Below are positions 7,694-16,913 of a DNA stretch of 53,591 nucleotides, one piece after another. Every line of letters begins with the position of its first letter. The stretch's first letter is position 1. The notes under the pieces are model-generated. The model did not search any database. It was not told the origin of the DNA and worked only from the letters and a program-made list of their open reading frames with translations. Origin of the DNA: Sphingobium sp. (lineage in GTDB: Bacteria; Pseudomonadota; Alphaproteobacteria; Sphingomonadales; Sphingomonadaceae); NCBI GenBank assembly GCA_017984895.1, contig JAGNYO010000011.1:1-53591 (forward strand), in the 5' to 3' direction. The position numbers were made by a program, and so were the translations under genes.

Positions 7694-9760
7694 ATGATAC
7701 TGAAATCCCATGGCCGTTCCATGCTCCTTGGGGCTGCGATTCTGCTGGCTGCGGGGGGCGTGGCGAGCGGCGCGATCCCCATTCCGTCAGGGATCGGGGT
7801 TGGAGACGACTGGATCAGCTATGGCGGCGACAGCAACGAGCTGCACTATAGCCCCCTCAGCCAGATCAGTGCTGTCACTATTAAAGACCTGAGGCTTGCC
7901 TGGTATTATGATATTGATGCCCATGACGCCTATACCACTCCGCTGGAGGTGGGAGGCGTCCTTTATTTCGCGGCGGGGATGAACGTGCTGCACGCGCTGG
8001 ACGCCACAACTGGGGCGGAGCTGTGGACTTATGATCCCGATGTTGCCTCCCAGCCCGAGGCGAAAGTGCGGGTGCGCGCGGGATGGGCGGTGCGTGGCAT
8101 CGCCCATGCTGACGGTAAAATCTTCATGGCGACGCGCGAAGGACGGCTGATCGCGGTCGACGCCAAGACCGGCAAACCCGTATGGAGCGTTCAAACGCTC
8201 GATCAGGCGCCTAACGGCTATATAACCGGCATGCCCTTTGTGGCAGGCGAGAATGTCGTGATCGGTTTTGGCGGTGCGGATTATGATGCGACCCGTGGTT
8301 ATGTCACTGCCTATAATATCCGGACTGGCAAGAAGGCGTGGCGATTCTTCACCGTTCCCGGCAACCCGGCCGACGGGTTCGAGGACGGCGCAATGAAAAT
8401 GGCGGCAAAAACCTGGACCGGTGAATGGTGGAAATTTGGTGGAGGGGGCACCGTCTACAATGCAATGGCCTATGACGCGAAATACGGCCGCGTCTATATC
8501 GGCACTGGCAATGGTCTGCCATGGAACGACAAGATCCGCAGCCCCCAGGGCGGTGACAATCTGTTCTTAAGTTCCGTTGTCGCGCTGGATGCCAAGACCG
8601 GGAAATATAAATGGCATTACCAGACCAACCCGGCGAACAGCTGGGATTTCAACAACGCGATGGACATTGAGCTTACCCAGCTCGCTATCAATGGTAAGAA
8701 GCGCGATGTGCTGCTGCACGCTCCGAAGAACGGCTTTTATTATGTGATCGATCGCCGGAACGGAAAGCTGATCTCGGCGGAAAAGTTCGGACCAGTCAAT
8801 TGGGCGGACAAGATCGACACCAAGACAGGACGTCCCGCAGAGAACCCCGAGGCGCGCTATCCCGGCGGCAAGCCATTCCTGCTCTATCCTTTCCCTTATG
8901 GGGCGCATGGCGTTCAGGCGATGTCACACAGCCTGCAAACAGGTTTGACCTATATTCCCGTTATGGAAGGCGGCCGTTGGCACGTCGACCCTGCCAATAT
9001 CGGCGCATGGAAAATGAATCCGGGCATGATGATAAACGCCGGCCTCGGGCCGGTTCCTGCCGACCTCAAAACACCGCCTGCAAAGGGCAAGATCATCGCC
9101 TGGAATCCGGTGACGCAGAAGGAGGTCTGGTCGCAGCCTGAACCGGACATGTTTGGCGGCGGTATTCTGAGCACCGGCGGTAATCTGGTGTTCCAGGGCC
9201 AGGTTTCCGGAGAATTCGTGGCCTATACGGCTGATAAAGGTCAGAAAATATGGGCTTTTGACGCTCAGAACGGTATATTGGGGGCGCCCATCTCTTATAT
9301 GGTCGGCAACACTCAATATGTGACCGTGATTGCCAGCTTCCGCTCCAGTTACCCCAGCAATCCCAAGTGGGATTATCGGCAGCAACGCAGAAGGGTGCTG
9401 ACTTTCGCGCTGGGCGGCAAAGCTACGCTCCCGCCCGCAGAGGTCATTGCCGGTGAAATCGTGGATGATCCGGACTTTAAGATCGACGATGCCAAGGCTG
9501 CGATCGGTGGGCGCGTCTACAACAGTAGCTGCATCGTATGCCACGGCGCGGGCATGATGGCTGGCGGAGCTGCGCCCGACCTGCGCGAGTCGACCGTCCC
9601 GCTCGACCGCGACAGTTTCAGGGCGGTTGTGCATGAAGGGGCGCTGTTGTCTCGCGGTATGGGTGCCTTTGGCAACCTCAGCGATGAGGAGCTGGAAGGC
9701 CTTCGTCATTATATCCGCCAGCGCGCGCGGGCGACAATGCCCGGCAAAGCAGCGAAATAG
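7694..9760 (+). CDS. PQQ-dependent quinohemoprotein alcohol dehydrogenase (second paralogue)
   Basis: 688 residues from the ATG at 7694. This start is preferred over upstream in-frame codons because GAGG precedes it at 5 bases and it is followed at once by a signal peptide (MLLGAAILLAAGGVASGA). Unlike its paralogue at 1040 it has no lipobox and should be a soluble periplasmic enzyme. It shows the PQQ/calcium motif IGTGNGLPWN, the catalytic-Asp motif SWDF, and a C-terminal heme domain with CIVCH at 613-617 and likely ligand Met656. The vicinal cysteine pair is again absent (AGWAVRGIA). It oxidises an alcohol in the periplasm. The aldehyde dehydrogenase and MFS transporter downstream fit the next steps of uptake and oxidation. 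Confidence 0.93.
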   Translation: MILKSHGRSMLLGAAILLAAGGVASGAIPIPSGIGVGDDWISYGGDSNELHYSPLSQISAVTIKDLRLAWYYDIDAHDAYTTPLEVGGVLYFAAGMNVLHALDATTGAELWTYDPDVASQPEAKVRVRAGWAVRGIAHADGKIFMATREGRLIAVDAKTGKPVWSVQTLDQAPNGYITGMPFVAGENVVIGFGGADYDATRGYVTAYNIRTGKKAWRFFTVPGNPADGFEDGAMKMAAKTWTGEWWKFGGGGTVYNAMAYDAKYGRVYIGTGNGLPWNDKIRSPQGGDNLFLSSVVALDAKTGKYKWHYQTNPANSWDFNNAMDIELTQLAINGKKRDVLLHAPKNGFYYVIDRRNGKLISAEKFGPVNWADKIDTKTGRPAENPEARYPGGKPFLLYPFPYGAHGVQAMSHSLQTGLTYIPVMEGGRWHVDPANIGAWKMNPGMMINAGLGPVPADLKTPPAKGKIIAWNPVTQKEVWSQPEPDMFGGGILSTGGNLVFQGQVSGEFVAYTADKGQKIWAFDAQNGILGAPISYMVGNTQYVTVIASFRSSYPSNPKWDYRQQRRRVLTFALGGKATLPPAEVIAGEIVDDPDFKIDDAKAAIGGRVYNSSCIVCHGAGMMAGGAAPDLRESTVPLDRDSFRAVVHEGALLSRGMGAFGNLSDEELEGLRHYIRQRARATMPGKAAK

Positions 9761-9851
9761 GTCATAGTGGAACTGACGTTGCCAAAAGCGATGAAGGCAG
9801 ACCCACAAATCGACTCCTGATAACCTCTATAGTGTAAGGACGGCCGATCTC

Positions 9852-11189
9852 ATGACTGCTCAAAGCGTGGCCGCCAAGGAGCATTACCCGTCACCGTTCA
9901 TGCAATGGCTGACGGTTGGTGTGCTGTTCATCCTCTATATCCGCTCGCTCGCTGATCGTTACCTGATCGCGCTGCTGGTAGAGCCTATCAAGGCGGATAC
10001 CGGCATGAGTGATTTCCAGATCAGCTTGTTGCAGGGAGGCGCATTTGCCGTGCTCTACTGCGTGTGCGCGATCCCGGTCGGCTTGGCACTGGACAGGTTT
10101 AGCCGTCGTTGGGTGCTGTTTGCCTGCGTCGCGCTGTGGAGCCTCGGTGCGGCGGGGTGCGGCCTCGTCGGCAGTTTTGCGACGCTGGCGGTGATGCGCT
10201 CTTTGGTGGGGGCAGGGGAGGCGGGCTTCTCTACTGGCGCCTACTCCATTGTGGGAGACAGCTTTCCATTGCAGCGTGTATCCTTTGCAATGTCGATCTT
10301 CGTCATGGGCGGCGTGATGGGCGCAGGTATCGTGTTCCTGCTCGGAGGTCCGCTCGTCAATATCATCTTGAACGGCGGGGTGTCCCACTGGCCCGGCATG
10401 GGCGGGTTCGCGCCCTGGCAGCAAGCCTTCATAGTCACCGGCGTGCCGGGTGTGTTGATGGCATTTCTCGTATTCCTCTTTAGGGAGCCGCCGCGCCGCC
10501 GCGCAGCCTCTCCAAGCAGGCAGGGCGCGGGCTATGGCGAGGCGTTGCGCTTCATCCATCAGCACTGGAAGGTCTATACCTCGATTTTTATGGGCTTTGG
10601 CCTGGCTTATACCTCGACAATCGGCCTGCAATTGTGGCTGCCCGCTTTCTTTTCCCGCACCCACGGCTGGGCGCCGAAGGAGATCGGCTTTTTCCTCGGC
10701 ATTGCGCAGATTGTCGCAGCACTGTCGCTGCCAGTGCATGGGTGGGTGGTTGATGCGCTCTACAAGCGCGGCCGACATGATGCGCACCTGCTCTGGTGCA
10801 TGGTGACGGTGTGCCTGGCTATACCTTTCGGCGTAGCGATAGTGCTTGTGTCTAATCCATGGATCGCCGTGGTCTGCTTCGGCCTTTATATGACCTGTAT
10901 TCTTTCCACCGCGTCCATGGGGCCGGCGGCAACGCAAATAGTAACCCCTCAGGAACTGAGAGGGCGTGCCTCGGCCATCTATGTGCTGTTTACGGGCCTT
11001 ATTGGCATGACGGTTGGCCCAGGAATGGTGGGATGGATCACGGATTCAATCCTTGGTGATCCTAGCAAGATCGGGGTATCCCTGTTGATTCTTGTGGTTT
11101 CGATATTGTCCTTGGTGGTCTTTATATTTGCTTTTGGTCGGGCACAGATGCGTCATCTTATGCAGATGAGCCAGACTGCGCCTGCGTGA
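9852..11189 (+). CDS. MFS transporter, spinster-like
   Basis: 445 residues with about twelve hydrophobic segments. It has the family features VEPIKADTGMSDFQ between helices 1 and 2, the cytoplasmic loop motif GLALDRFSRRW (the A-like motif), and VGAGEAGFSTGAYS. Such sphingomonad transporters are common in catabolic clusters and are usually taken to import carboxylates or hydrophobic substrates, but the cargo is not readable. It lies 91 bases after the PQQ dehydrogenase and 24 bases before the aldehyde dehydrogenase start, so it is probably in one transcription unit with both. It is paralogous to the transporter at 18682. Confidence 0.9.
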   Translation: MTAQSVAAKEHYPSPFMQWLTVGVLFILYIRSLADRYLIALLVEPIKADTGMSDFQISLLQGGAFAVLYCVCAIPVGLALDRFSRRWVLFACVALWSLGAAGCGLVGSFATLAVMRSLVGAGEAGFSTGAYSIVGDSFPLQRVSFAMSIFVMGGVMGAGIVFLLGGPLVNIILNGGVSHWPGMGGFAPWQQAFIVTGVPGVLMAFLVFLFREPPRRRAASPSRQGAGYGEALRFIHQHWKVYTSIFMGFGLAYTSTIGLQLWLPAFFSRTHGWAPKEIGFFLGIAQIVAALSLPVHGWVVDALYKRGRHDAHLLWCMVTVCLAIPFGVAIVLVSNPWIAVVCFGLYMTCILSTASMGPAATQIVTPQELRGRASAIYVLFTGLIGMTVGPGMVGWITDSILGDPSKIGVSLLILVVSILSLVVFIFAFGRAQMRHLMQMSQTAPA

Positions 11190-11213
11190 AAATATCTTGT
11201 GAGAGAGTATTCC

Positions 11214-12689
11214 ATGTCTCAGTCTCTGCCTGCCTATCTTGATGGCAAACCGAAATTGCTGCTGATCGACGGCAAGCATGTGCCGTCGGTTTCCGGTAAA
11301 ACCTTCACCACGCGCAATCCTGCAACCGGCGAGGTGTTGGCCGAGGTTGCTATGGGTTGCGCCGAGGATGTGGACATTGCCGTCCGTTCTTCCCGTGCTG
11401 CATTCGAGGGAGGGTGGAGTAAATTCACACCTGCTGAACGCCAGGCAGTGCTCCTCAAACTGGCCGATCTTATCGATCGGGAATGGGAGGAGCTGGCGCT
11501 CATGGATACGCTGGAGATGGGGCGGCCTATCACTCCATCACGCTCGATCCGTTCGATGGTGTTGCGGCTGATCCGCTATTTCACGGGTGCCGCGACCGCG
11601 ATCACCGGGGAAACCTATGCCAACAGCTTCCCGATTGAACTTCAGGCATATAGTCTGCGTGAGCCTGTAGGGGTGGTAGGCTCCATTTCCCCATGGAACG
11701 GCCCGATTTTTACGGCCGCCTGGAAGAGCGTTCCAGGGCTTGCGGTAGGCTGCACCGTGGTGCTCAAGCCTTCGGAACTGGGAACGATCTCTCCGTTGCG
11801 GTTCGCTGAATTGTGCCTGGAGGCAGGGATACCGCCTGGTGTCGTGAATGTGGTGAGCGGTTTCGGCGATGTGGGTGCTGCTCTTGCCGCGCACTCCGAT
11901 GTCGACAAACTGACATTCACAGGCTCCTGTGCAACAGGGCAGGCGATAATCCGGGAGTCGGCTGCGACAGTAAAAAAAGTGACGATGGAACTGGGCGGCA
12001 AGTCCCCCAATATCGTGTTTGCCGACGCTGATTTCGATATTGCGGTGCCGTTTTCTGCGATGGGTGTGTTCAACAACAGCGGGCAGGTGTGCAGCGCCGG
12101 CACACGCCTGTTCGTTGAGCGGCCAATATATGAGGAGTTCGTTGCCCGAATCGCGGAATATGGCCAAGGCATGAAGGTGGGAAATCCGCTCGACCCCGCG
12201 ACCCAGATCGGTCCGATCGTGTCCGAAAAGCAGATGAACCGGGTGCTCGATTATATTCGGATCGGCCAGCAGGAAGGCGCGCGCCTTGTATGTGGCGGAG
12301 AGCGGCTGACAGGCGACGACTATGACAAGGGTTGGTATATCGGGCCGACGGTCTTTGCCGATGTTCAAAACACCATGCGTATCGCGCGGGAAGAGATTTT
12401 CGGCCCGGTCGTTTGCGCTATCCCCTTCGATAGTTTCGACGAGGTGATCGCCATGGCCAATGATACGACCTTCGGCCTCGCGGCAGGCGTATGGACACAG
12501 GATATCACCAAGGCCCAGCGCGCAATCAAGCGGCTGAAGGCAGGAACCATATGGGTGAACCACTATCAGGCGATGGACCCGGCTGTTCCCTTCGGAGGAT
12601 ATAAGCAGAGTGGCATTGGTCGGGAAGGCAGCTTCGCCCAGGTTGAGGCTTATCTCCAGACCAAGGCAGTCTGGATACGCAACGGCTAG
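11214..12689 (+). CDS. NAD(P)-dependent aldehyde dehydrogenase
   Basis: 491 residues from the ATG at 11214 (GAGAG lies about 7 bases upstream; a GTG at 11199 is also in frame). It shows the ALDH motifs SPWNGP, MELGGKSPNIVF with the general-base Glu, GQVCSAGTRLF with the nucleophilic Cys, EIFGPVV and PFGGYKQSG. It converts an aldehyde to a carboxylic acid. Placed after a PQQ alcohol dehydrogenase and a transporter, it likely oxidises the aldehyde product of that enzyme to the acid that the ligase at the left edge activates. Confidence 0.95.
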   Translation: MSQSLPAYLDGKPKLLLIDGKHVPSVSGKTFTTRNPATGEVLAEVAMGCAEDVDIAVRSSRAAFEGGWSKFTPAERQAVLLKLADLIDREWEELALMDTLEMGRPITPSRSIRSMVLRLIRYFTGAATAITGETYANSFPIELQAYSLREPVGVVGSISPWNGPIFTAAWKSVPGLAVGCTVVLKPSELGTISPLRFAELCLEAGIPPGVVNVVSGFGDVGAALAAHSDVDKLTFTGSCATGQAIIRESAATVKKVTMELGGKSPNIVFADADFDIAVPFSAMGVFNNSGQVCSAGTRLFVERPIYEEFVARIAEYGQGMKVGNPLDPATQIGPIVSEKQMNRVLDYIRIGQQEGARLVCGGERLTGDDYDKGWYIGPTVFADVQNTMRIAREEIFGPVVCAIPFDSFDEVIAMANDTTFGLAAGVWTQDITKAQRAIKRLKAGTIWVNHYQAMDPAVPFGGYKQSGIGREGSFAQVEAYLQTKAVWIRNG

Positions 12690-12706
12690 ACAGAAGGAGC
12701 GCGCAT

Positions 12707-12736
12707 TACCGGCCGGATACTTTGGTCAAGCCGGTA
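12707..12736. terminator. Possible hairpin between convergent genes
   Basis: TACCGGC (12707-12713) and GCCGGTA (12730-12736) are perfect complements with a 16-base loop, located between the convergent aldehyde dehydrogenase and TetR genes. The loop is long and no T-run follows, so support is modest. Confidence 0.3.
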
Positions 12737-12742
12737 TCTGGA

Positions 12743-13453
12743 TCAGGAGATCGCCCCCTTCTCGCCCGTAATGAATGGATTAGCCTCAAGGGTAGACAGA
12801 CGGCTCTCAATTTCCTTGCGCGCTTGCCCGCGCGATGCGCCTGCCACGAACAGCAGCACTCCGCGAATGAGGCTGAGGATGAATTCCTCGTTCGAGATCT
12901 GGCCCTCGGCCCATGAGAACGCGAGGGAGTAACGGAAAGCCACGATCGAGCGGACCAATTCGTCGGCATTGATCCAAGGCTGGAGCTGGCGCTTGCGCTG
13001 AAGCTGGCGAATCCATGGTTCATGAGAGGCCGCGGCGATGTCATAGATTGCCCGCTGGATCTCCGGGTCGACCTCATGGGTATAATAGATATTCATTAGA
13101 GCGCGGGTATAATTGCGGATCCTGAGATTGCGGCGTGCGACGATCGCCATGCGCTCGATAATACGATCGACCGTGGCTTCTTCCGTTTCGAATGTGAGAC
13201 GGGTCGCATATTCATCAAAATATTGCTGGATAGAGGCTGCTATCAGCCGTTCCTTGCTTTGAAACGCATTATAGATGGTGCGCTTGGCGACACCAGCCCG
13301 GTTCGCGACATCTTCCATGGCAACCGAGGCGATACCCTGATCACTGATAATCTTGCGAGTCTCTGTCAGAATACGGTGGCGTCGTGCCTTGATAAGGGGA
13401 CTAGCATATCCCGAACGTCCCTTTGATATCTCTGCGGCTTTGCTTTGGGACAT
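12743..13453 (-). CDS. TetR-family regulator 1
   Basis: 236 residues. The N-terminal HTH region reads ILTETRKIISDQGIASVAMEDVANRAGVAKRTIYNAF, a typical TetR DNA-binding domain. The C-terminal ligand domain contains RQLQPWI and a helix-rich tail. It is clearly paralogous to the regulator at 20822 (shared VAK-T-Y-AF-SK, R-LQPWI and acidic EEY/DEY positions). It is flanked by the aldehyde dehydrogenase (convergent) and the SDR/acyl-CoA dehydrogenase operon, with 128 bases of free DNA upstream. It probably represses part of this cluster in response to a pathway metabolite such as an acyl-CoA. Confidence 0.9.
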   Translation of the reverse strand: MSQSKAAEISKGRSGYASPLIKARRHRILTETRKIISDQGIASVAMEDVANRAGVAKRTIYNAFQSKERLIAASIQQYFDEYATRLTFETEEATVDRIIERMAIVARRNLRIRNYTRALMNIYYTHEVDPEIQRAIYDIAAASHEPWIRQLQRKRQLQPWINADELVRSIVAFRYSLAFSWAEGQISNEEFILSLIRGVLLFVAGASRGQARKEIESRLSTLEANPFITGEKGAIS

Positions 13454-13581
13454 AGAATTAGAGAGGCTCCCCAGATTGCATGATTTTCCTTTATACGCGC
13501 AACAGGCTCATTCTATGAAAGAAAAATTGCATTGGGGTGCTTAATGTTGCGAACCAAAGGGTTATCCGCACTTGGCAGGCT

Positions 13582-14364
13582 TCAGCGGGGCGGCATACGT
13601 ATCGCGCCATCCAGGCGTATGTCCTCGCCATTCACATAGGCGTTGCGAATCAGGGCCAGAACCATGTCCGCGTATTCTTCTGGACGGCCGAACCGTTTCG
13701 GGAAGGGGACGGAGGCGGCCAGCGCCTCTTTTATATTGTCCGGCGCACGGCTCATCAGTGGCGTATCGAAAATACCAGGCAGGATCGTGTTGACCCGGAT
13801 ACCGTCGTTCATCAGATCGCGCGCGATAGGCAGCGTCATGCCGACGATACCGGCCTTCGAAGCGGAGTAGCCTGCCTGACCGATCTGCCCATCCTCTGCT
13901 GCGGCGCTGGCGGTGTTGATGATGCAGCCGCGCTCGCCTTCTTCCATAGTGTCGAGTGTCAGCATACCAGCAGCCGACTTGGCGACGCAGCGAAATGTGC
14001 CGATGAGGTTGATCTGGATCAGCTGTTCGAACAGGTCTAGGGGGTAATGCCTGATTTCTCCCGTGGCGCGATCACGGGCAGCCGTCTTGACCGATCGCCC
14101 GGTTCCGGCACAATTGATGAGGAGTCGTTCCTGGCCGTGCCCTTTTCGGGCTTTGGCAAAACCGGCATCGACCTCTTCATCCGATGTAACATTTACCTTG
14201 CAGAAGATCCCGCCAATTTCGTGCGCGATTGCTTCACCGCGCTCGCTGTTCATATCGAACAGGGCTACTTTGACGCCCTGCGCGGCGAGGGCGCGGGCGC
14301 TGGCCTCGCCAAGGCCGGAAGCGCCGCCGGTGACGACGGCCGCAATGCTAGAGTCGAGGTGCAT
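13582..14364 (-). CDS. Short-chain dehydrogenase, 3-hydroxyacyl-CoA dehydrogenase type 2-like
   Basis: 260 residues from the ATG at 14364, chosen because it begins directly before the Rossmann motif VVTGGASGLGEA, has GGGAG upstream, and sits 19 bases after the preceding stop. The frame extends further upstream. Catalytic residues are seen in INTASAA (Ser) and YSASKAG (Tyr, Lys); VNTILPGIFDTPLM follows. The overall pattern is like HSD17B10/HSD10-type enzymes that oxidise 3-hydroxyacyl-CoA with NAD. As the last gene of an operon with two acyl-CoA dehydrogenases it would act on a hydroxyacyl-CoA intermediate. Confidence 0.9.
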   Translation of the reverse strand: MHLDSSIAAVVTGGASGLGEASARALAAQGVKVALFDMNSERGEAIAHEIGGIFCKVNVTSDEEVDAGFAKARKGHGQERLLINCAGTGRSVKTAARDRATGEIRHYPLDLFEQLIQINLIGTFRCVAKSAAGMLTLDTMEEGERGCIINTASAAAEDGQIGQAGYSASKAGIVGMTLPIARDLMNDGIRVNTILPGIFDTPLMSRAPDNIKEALAASVPFPKRFGRPEEYADMVLALIRNAYVNGEDIRLDGAIRMPPR

Positions 14365-14383
14365 AGGGGGACTCCCGTTTGTC

Positions 14384-15493
14384 TCAGATATTAAGAAACT
14401 GCGCGTAGCGTTCACGATGGAAAGCAGCATTGCCCATCGTCAGATCACAGGTATGGGCGCGCTTGAGATAGAGGCCCGCATCATGCTCGTCGGTCATGCC
14501 GATGCCGCCATGCATCTGGATCATCTCTCTTGCCATACGCCGAAAACTGTCGCCCGCTATCCCCTTGGCAAGTGACGCCAGCATCGGAACCTCTTCACTG
14601 TTCTCGTCGATTGCCGTGAGAGCTGCGTAGACCGCCGAGCGTGCCAGTTCGATCTCGCCGAGCATATCCGCCATGCGATGTTGCAATGCCTGAAAAGAAC
14701 CGATCGGGTGGTCAAACTGTACCCTAGTCTTGAGGTAATCCAGCGTGGTATCGAACGCCTGCTGAGTTCCGCCCAGCATTTCTGCGGCCAACGCCGCGCG
14801 TGTCCAATCCAGCACGCGATCAACATAAGCCTGTCCTCGCCCCAGAAGGGCGGTTGATGAGAGCTGGACGGCGTTGAAACGCACATCGGCCGCCCCCCGT
14901 GAATCAATGCGGTTCAGGGGCACTCTTTCTATGCCGGGAGTGCGCGCAGGGCAGGCAAAGAGCGCAATCCCGTCGTCGGTCTGTGCCGAAACGATCAGCA
15001 GGTCCGCCGATACAGCCTCCGCGACTCCGCGCTTCATGCCCTCCAGAACCCAAGTATCGCCGCTTATGCGCGCTGTTGTGTGAACAACGTCAGGGCGATG
15101 ATGGTTGCCTTCGTCTATTGCCAGTGCGGCGATAAGGCTACCGGACGCGATAGCGGGAAGCAGCTCCTGCTTCTGCTTAGTGTTGACCCCCGACGAAATG
15201 GCCGAAACCGCTGCGACGGCGGTGGAGATAAGCGGGGAAGCGACGAGATTCCGCCCCAGTTCCTCGGCAATCACCCCGAAGCTGACCAAACCCATGTCGA
15301 CGCCACCCAAGGCTCCCTCCACAAGGATGCCGCACCATCCCATTTCAGCCATGTTCTGGTATAACGCCGGGTCCATCCCCTGCTCAGCATAGGTGGTGCG
15401 CACGGCGCGCAGCGCGGATATGGGCGCCCGATCCTCTACCCAGGATCGAGCCATGTCGCGCAGCATGATCTGTTCATCGGACAGGACGATCAT
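14384..15493 (-). CDS. Acyl-CoA dehydrogenase, probable partner subunit
   Basis: 369 residues from the ATG at 15493, which gives the usual N-terminus IVLSDEQIMLRDMARSW and has GGAG nine bases upstream; an earlier in-frame start at 15517 would overlap the preceding gene by 8 bases. It has the acyl-CoA dehydrogenase three-domain pattern, with RVQFDHPIGSFQALQHRMADM in the C-terminal helical domain and MHGGIGMTDEHDAGLYLKRA near the end. It follows another acyl-CoA dehydrogenase with a 16-base gap. Adjacent pairs of this kind form alpha2-beta2 heterotetramers in steroid degradation, in which the two chains share the FAD and active sites. Heteromer formation here is inferred from adjacency. Confidence 0.9.
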   Translation of the reverse strand: MIVLSDEQIMLRDMARSWVEDRAPISALRAVRTTYAEQGMDPALYQNMAEMGWCGILVEGALGGVDMGLVSFGVIAEELGRNLVASPLISTAVAAVSAISSGVNTKQKQELLPAIASGSLIAALAIDEGNHHRPDVVHTTARISGDTWVLEGMKRGVAEAVSADLLIVSAQTDDGIALFACPARTPGIERVPLNRIDSRGAADVRFNAVQLSSTALLGRGQAYVDRVLDWTRAALAAEMLGGTQQAFDTTLDYLKTRVQFDHPIGSFQALQHRMADMLGEIELARSAVYAALTAIDENSEEVPMLASLAKGIAGDSFRRMAREMIQMHGGIGMTDEHDAGLYLKRAHTCDLTMGNAAFHRERYAQFLNI

Positions 15494-15509
15494 CAGAAAA
15501 TCTCCGCCA

Positions 15510-16703
15510 TCAGGCATCTGGCAGCGCGAGGACGCGCTTTGCCGTTATGTTGTTTTGGATCTCGTGGCTGCCGCCATATATGGAAAAGCATTTGCTGTAG
15601 AGCCACCCGCTCGTCAGCTCCAGCTCCTCCTCGTTGAAGCCCGGTCCTTCCCAGCCCAAACCTGCGGCACCGAGTATCTCAAGGGCCAGTTCATTGAGAT
15701 CCTGAGCGATACAGGCCCCCAGGTTTTTGAGGACCGACATTGGCGCCGATCCCTCAAGTCCGGCCTCGATCTCGGCATTGCGATGTTTCAGCGTCATACG
15801 ATAGGCATTCTGGCGCATCATGTGGCTGACAAGCCGCGCGCGCATATCGGCATCCGCAATCCGCCCGCCCGCGTCCGTGCCGACATAATGCCGGGCCAGT
15901 TCAGGCAAGCCCCGCTCGACATTGGCGACATTGCGCTGGGAAGAAAGACCATTGCGCTCGTGCTGTAACAGGCGTTTGGCGATGGCCCAGCCGCCATTTA
16001 CTTCACCGAGCAGATTTTCCTTCGGAACCTTGACGTCCGTGAAAAAAGTCTCGCAGAAGTGCGAAACGCCGTTGATGAGACTGATGGGCCGAGGCTCTAC
16101 GCCTTCCGAACGCATGTCGATCAGCAAAAAGCTGATACCGCCCTGCTTGCGGCTGGTGTCTGTGCGCACCAGGCAGAAGCACCAGTCGGCAATATGGGCA
16201 AAGGAGGTCCATATCTTCTGGCCGTTGACCAGGAAATGATCACGCCTGTCCTCGCATCGCATACGCAAGGAGGCGAGATCAGAACCGGCTCCGGGTTCGG
16301 AAAAACCTTGGCACCACTCCAATTCCCCACGCGCGATAGGGGGGATATGCTGCAACTTCTGTTCTTCGGTGCCGAATTCCAGCACCGTTGGCCCCAGCAT
16401 CATAACCCCAAGGCCGCCGATCGGGTTGAAGGCCTCGATTTGTGCCATTTCCTCGCCGAGTATCTCAGCCTCGCGGCTGGTCAGGCCACCGCCGCCATAG
16501 CGCGCGGGCCACAGGGGAACGCCCCAGCCTTTGTCGGCCATGCGCTTCCTCCAGACATAATATTCGGGAGCTGCCTGTTCGTCCTGCGCATGGCGAAGAA
16601 AATATTTCCCGCCCTTGAGGGATGGGGGGAAATTCTCTGCCAGCCACTGGCGGGTCGATGCCCTGAATTCTTCTTCCGTCTGCGGTGCCGCCCTTTGGTC
16701 CAC
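15510..16703 (-). CDS. Acyl-CoA dehydrogenase
   Basis: 397 residues. A GTG start at 16703 is imposed by an in-frame stop two codons upstream. Motifs include WCQGFSEPGAGSDLASL (FAD and substrate loop), FLVNGQKIWTSFAHIADWCF, and the C-terminal YGGSHEIQNNITAKRVLALP. It catalyses FAD-dependent alpha,beta-desaturation of an acyl-CoA. It is first of an operon with a second acyl-CoA dehydrogenase and an SDR. Upstream, 210 bases separate it from a divergent enoyl-CoA hydratase gene; this gap holds one copy of the recurring cluster motif at 16818. Confidence 0.92.
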   Translation of the reverse strand: MDQRAAPQTEEEFRASTRQWLAENFPPSLKGGKYFLRHAQDEQAAPEYYVWRKRMADKGWGVPLWPARYGGGGLTSREAEILGEEMAQIEAFNPIGGLGVMMLGPTVLEFGTEEQKLQHIPPIARGELEWCQGFSEPGAGSDLASLRMRCEDRRDHFLVNGQKIWTSFAHIADWCFCLVRTDTSRKQGGISFLLIDMRSEGVEPRPISLINGVSHFCETFFTDVKVPKENLLGEVNGGWAIAKRLLQHERNGLSSQRNVANVERGLPELARHYVGTDAGGRIADADMRARLVSHMMRQNAYRMTLKHRNAEIEAGLEGSAPMSVLKNLGACIAQDLNELALEILGAAGLGWEGPGFNEEELELTSGWLYSKCFSIYGGSHEIQNNITAKRVLALPDA

Positions 16704-16817
16704 AGCCTTTCAACCCTTCTTCCCATTCATGCCGCAGGCCGCCTGTTTGCGACCTTGCAGTTGCTCCTACAACATCTGAAACGAATAGAACGGGGATGGC
16801 ATGAGTCAATTAAAAAT

Positions 16818-16839
16818 TGCACTTATGGGTAATATTTTA
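16818..16839 (+). promoter_or_regulatory. Cluster motif copy a (TGCACTTATGGGTA)
   Basis: TGCACTTATGGGTA followed by an A/T-rich tail lies between the divergent acyl-CoA dehydrogenase (start 16703) and enoyl-CoA hydratase (start 16914). It matches five other copies in this cluster at TGCA-Y, G at position 10 and A at 14. Candidate operator of a local regulon. Confidence 0.55.
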
Positions 16840-16913
16840 TAGGGTGGACTGTAGAGTTGACGGGCTGTAGCAGCCAGGCCAACATGTTAAAAAAGGCAAG
16901 GGATGAGCCAAAT

